Origin: Clostridia bacterium
GTDB taxonomy: Bacteria; Bacillota; Clostridia; TANB77; RGIG9151
Reading direction: 5' to 3'
DNA length: 64,000 nt
Assembly (NCBI GenBank): GCA_017450465.1
Contig: JAFSUW010000014.1
Location: 1 to 64,000 of the forward strand
In this document: positions 63,392-64,000 of the stretch, in pieces
Layout of the letters: each line of letters opens with the position of its first letter
Position numbering within the stretch: the stretch's first letter is position 1
Position numbers and translations under genes: made by a program
The notes under the pieces: generated by a model
Database searches by the model: none
What the model was told of the DNA's origin: nothing
The model's input: the letters and a program-made list of their open reading frames with translations, nothing else

Positions 63392-63700
63392 ATGCTCAAC
63401 AAATACGAAACAATTTATATCTTAAAGCCAACTTTAGAAGCAGATGCAATAAAGGCAAATGTTGAGAAATTCAATGGTTTAATCGAAAGTGAGGGTGGTA
63501 AGGTTTCCGAAACTCAAGAATGGGGAATGAAGAAACTTGCTTATCCTATCCAAAAGATAGAACAAGGTTATTATGTTTTAACTAATTTTGAAGCAAACCC
63601 TGAATTTATAAGTGAACTTGAAAGTGTTTATAAAATTACTGACGATGTAATGAAATTTATTACAGTAAAAAAAGAAGAAGAAAAAGAAGTAAAAGAATAA
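63392..63700 (+). CDS. rpsF: Ribosomal protein S6
   Basis: S6 of the small ribosomal subunit, 102 residues: KYETIYILKPTLEADAI, GLIESEGGKVSETQEWGMKKLAYPIQKIEQGYYVLTNFE and a C-terminal acidic/basic tail. The start ATG 63392 lies five bases after AAAAGGAGGTGA; an overlapping ATG at 63388 is out of frame. It is followed by ssb, the normal rpsF-ssb-rpsR order. Confidence 0.97.
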   Translation: MLNKYETIYILKPTLEADAIKANVEKFNGLIESEGGKVSETQEWGMKKLAYPIQKIEQGYYVLTNFEANPEFISELESVYKITDDVMKFITVKKEEEKEVKE

Positions 63701-63719
63701 TTGGTTTGGAGGGGTTAAA

Positions 63720-64000
63720 GTGTTAAATAAAGTTATTTTAATGGGAAGACTGACAAAAGATCCTGAAGTCAGATATACAAGTAATACAAATACTTTAGTG
63801 TGTTCTTTTACACTTGCGGTTGATAGAAGCTTTAAGCGTGAAGGTCAACCAACAGCAGATTTTATAAATATTGTTGCTTGGAGTAAAACTGGTGAATTTT
63901 GTAGTAAATACTTTACAAAAGGTCAACAGGTTGCAGTAACAGGCAGACTTCAAACACGTAATTATGATGATAAAGATGGCAAAAAAGTATATGTGACAGA
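63720..64000 (+). CDS. ssb: Single-stranded DNA-binding protein (3' end outside window)
   Basis: The first 93 codons of ssb. The start is GTG 63720, after GGAGGGG. The text begins LNKVILMGRLTKDPEVRYT and continues with CSFTLAVDRSF, DFINIVAWSKTGEFCSKYFTKGQQVAVTGRLQTRNY, the OB-fold core of bacterial SSB. It protects single-stranded DNA in replication and repair. The C-terminal acidic tip lies outside the window; rpsR is expected next. Confidence 0.96.
   Translation, partial: MLNKVILMGRLTKDPEVRYTSNTNTLVCSFTLAVDRSFKREGQPTADFINIVAWSKTGEFCSKYFTKGQQVAVTGRLQTRNYDDKDGKKVYVT

Overview
The window is an AT-rich, gene-dense chromosomal segment of a low-GC, Gram-positive, endospore-forming Firmicute, most likely of class Clostridia. 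The basis is the presence of spo0A, spoVG with a sigma-H-type promoter, an SLH-domain S-layer protein, Shine-Dalgarno sequences close to AGGAGG, frequent TTG/GTG starts, a frameshifted prfB and an AgrB/AgrD quorum-sensing pair. Genus and species cannot be named from the sequence alone. No rRNA, tRNA or CRISPR array was found.

Layout. (1) 1-2.6 kb is a small accessory patch: the 3' end of an unknown gene, an MNT/HEPN toxin-antitoxin-like pair, and a REP-associated (Y1/HUH) transposase surrounded by five copies of a GGGACGGGGGC repeat. (2) 2.8-18.4 kb is mostly housekeeping: secA, two paralogous EF-hand-like exported proteins, prfB (with +1 frameshift), a QueH-GNAT fusion, a RhuM-like gene, a YcxB-like membrane protein, holA, a P-loop-less ATPase/DUF234 relative, pcrA, yigZ, spo0A and pyrG. 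(3) 18.7-21.9 kb is a highly expressed SLH S-layer protein with a structured leader, followed by about 500 bp with two large foldback elements. (4) 22.3-49.3 kb is one long, tightly packed, same-strand surface-glycan cluster. It holds sugar-nucleotide genes (phosphohexomutase, manC, rmlA, gmd, a perosamine-synthase-like aminotransferase), an initiating phosphoglycosyltransferase, Wzm/Wzt export, an O-antigen-ligase/polymerase-like protein, several GT4 and GT2 enzymes, two methyltransferases (one with a 32-residue-repeat coiled coil), a radical SAM protein and a cupin. (5) 49.3-51.3 kb holds rplM-rpsI and agrB-agrD. (6) 51.4-64 kb holds a second DUF6311-like membrane protein, spoVG, uvrC, ruvA, a split transketolase, three membrane/surface-glycan-type genes, an AgrC-like histidine kinase on the minus strand, rpsF and the start of ssb.

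How it fits together. The cluster appears to make GDP-mannose and from it GDP-4-keto-6-deoxymannose and probably GDP-perosamine. It would assemble a glycan on undecaprenyl phosphate, export it through Wzm/Wzt, and transfer it to a surface acceptor. Its position directly behind the S-layer gene resembles known S-layer glycosylation clusters, so the S-layer protein is a reasonable but unproven acceptor. The coiled-coil methyltransferase combined with a Wzt that carries a C-terminal domain suggests chain termination with length control, as in WbdD/WbdA-type systems. Spo0A, spoVG and Agr genes, with candidate 0A boxes before spo0A and agrB, hint at a link between cell-density signalling and sporulation entry.
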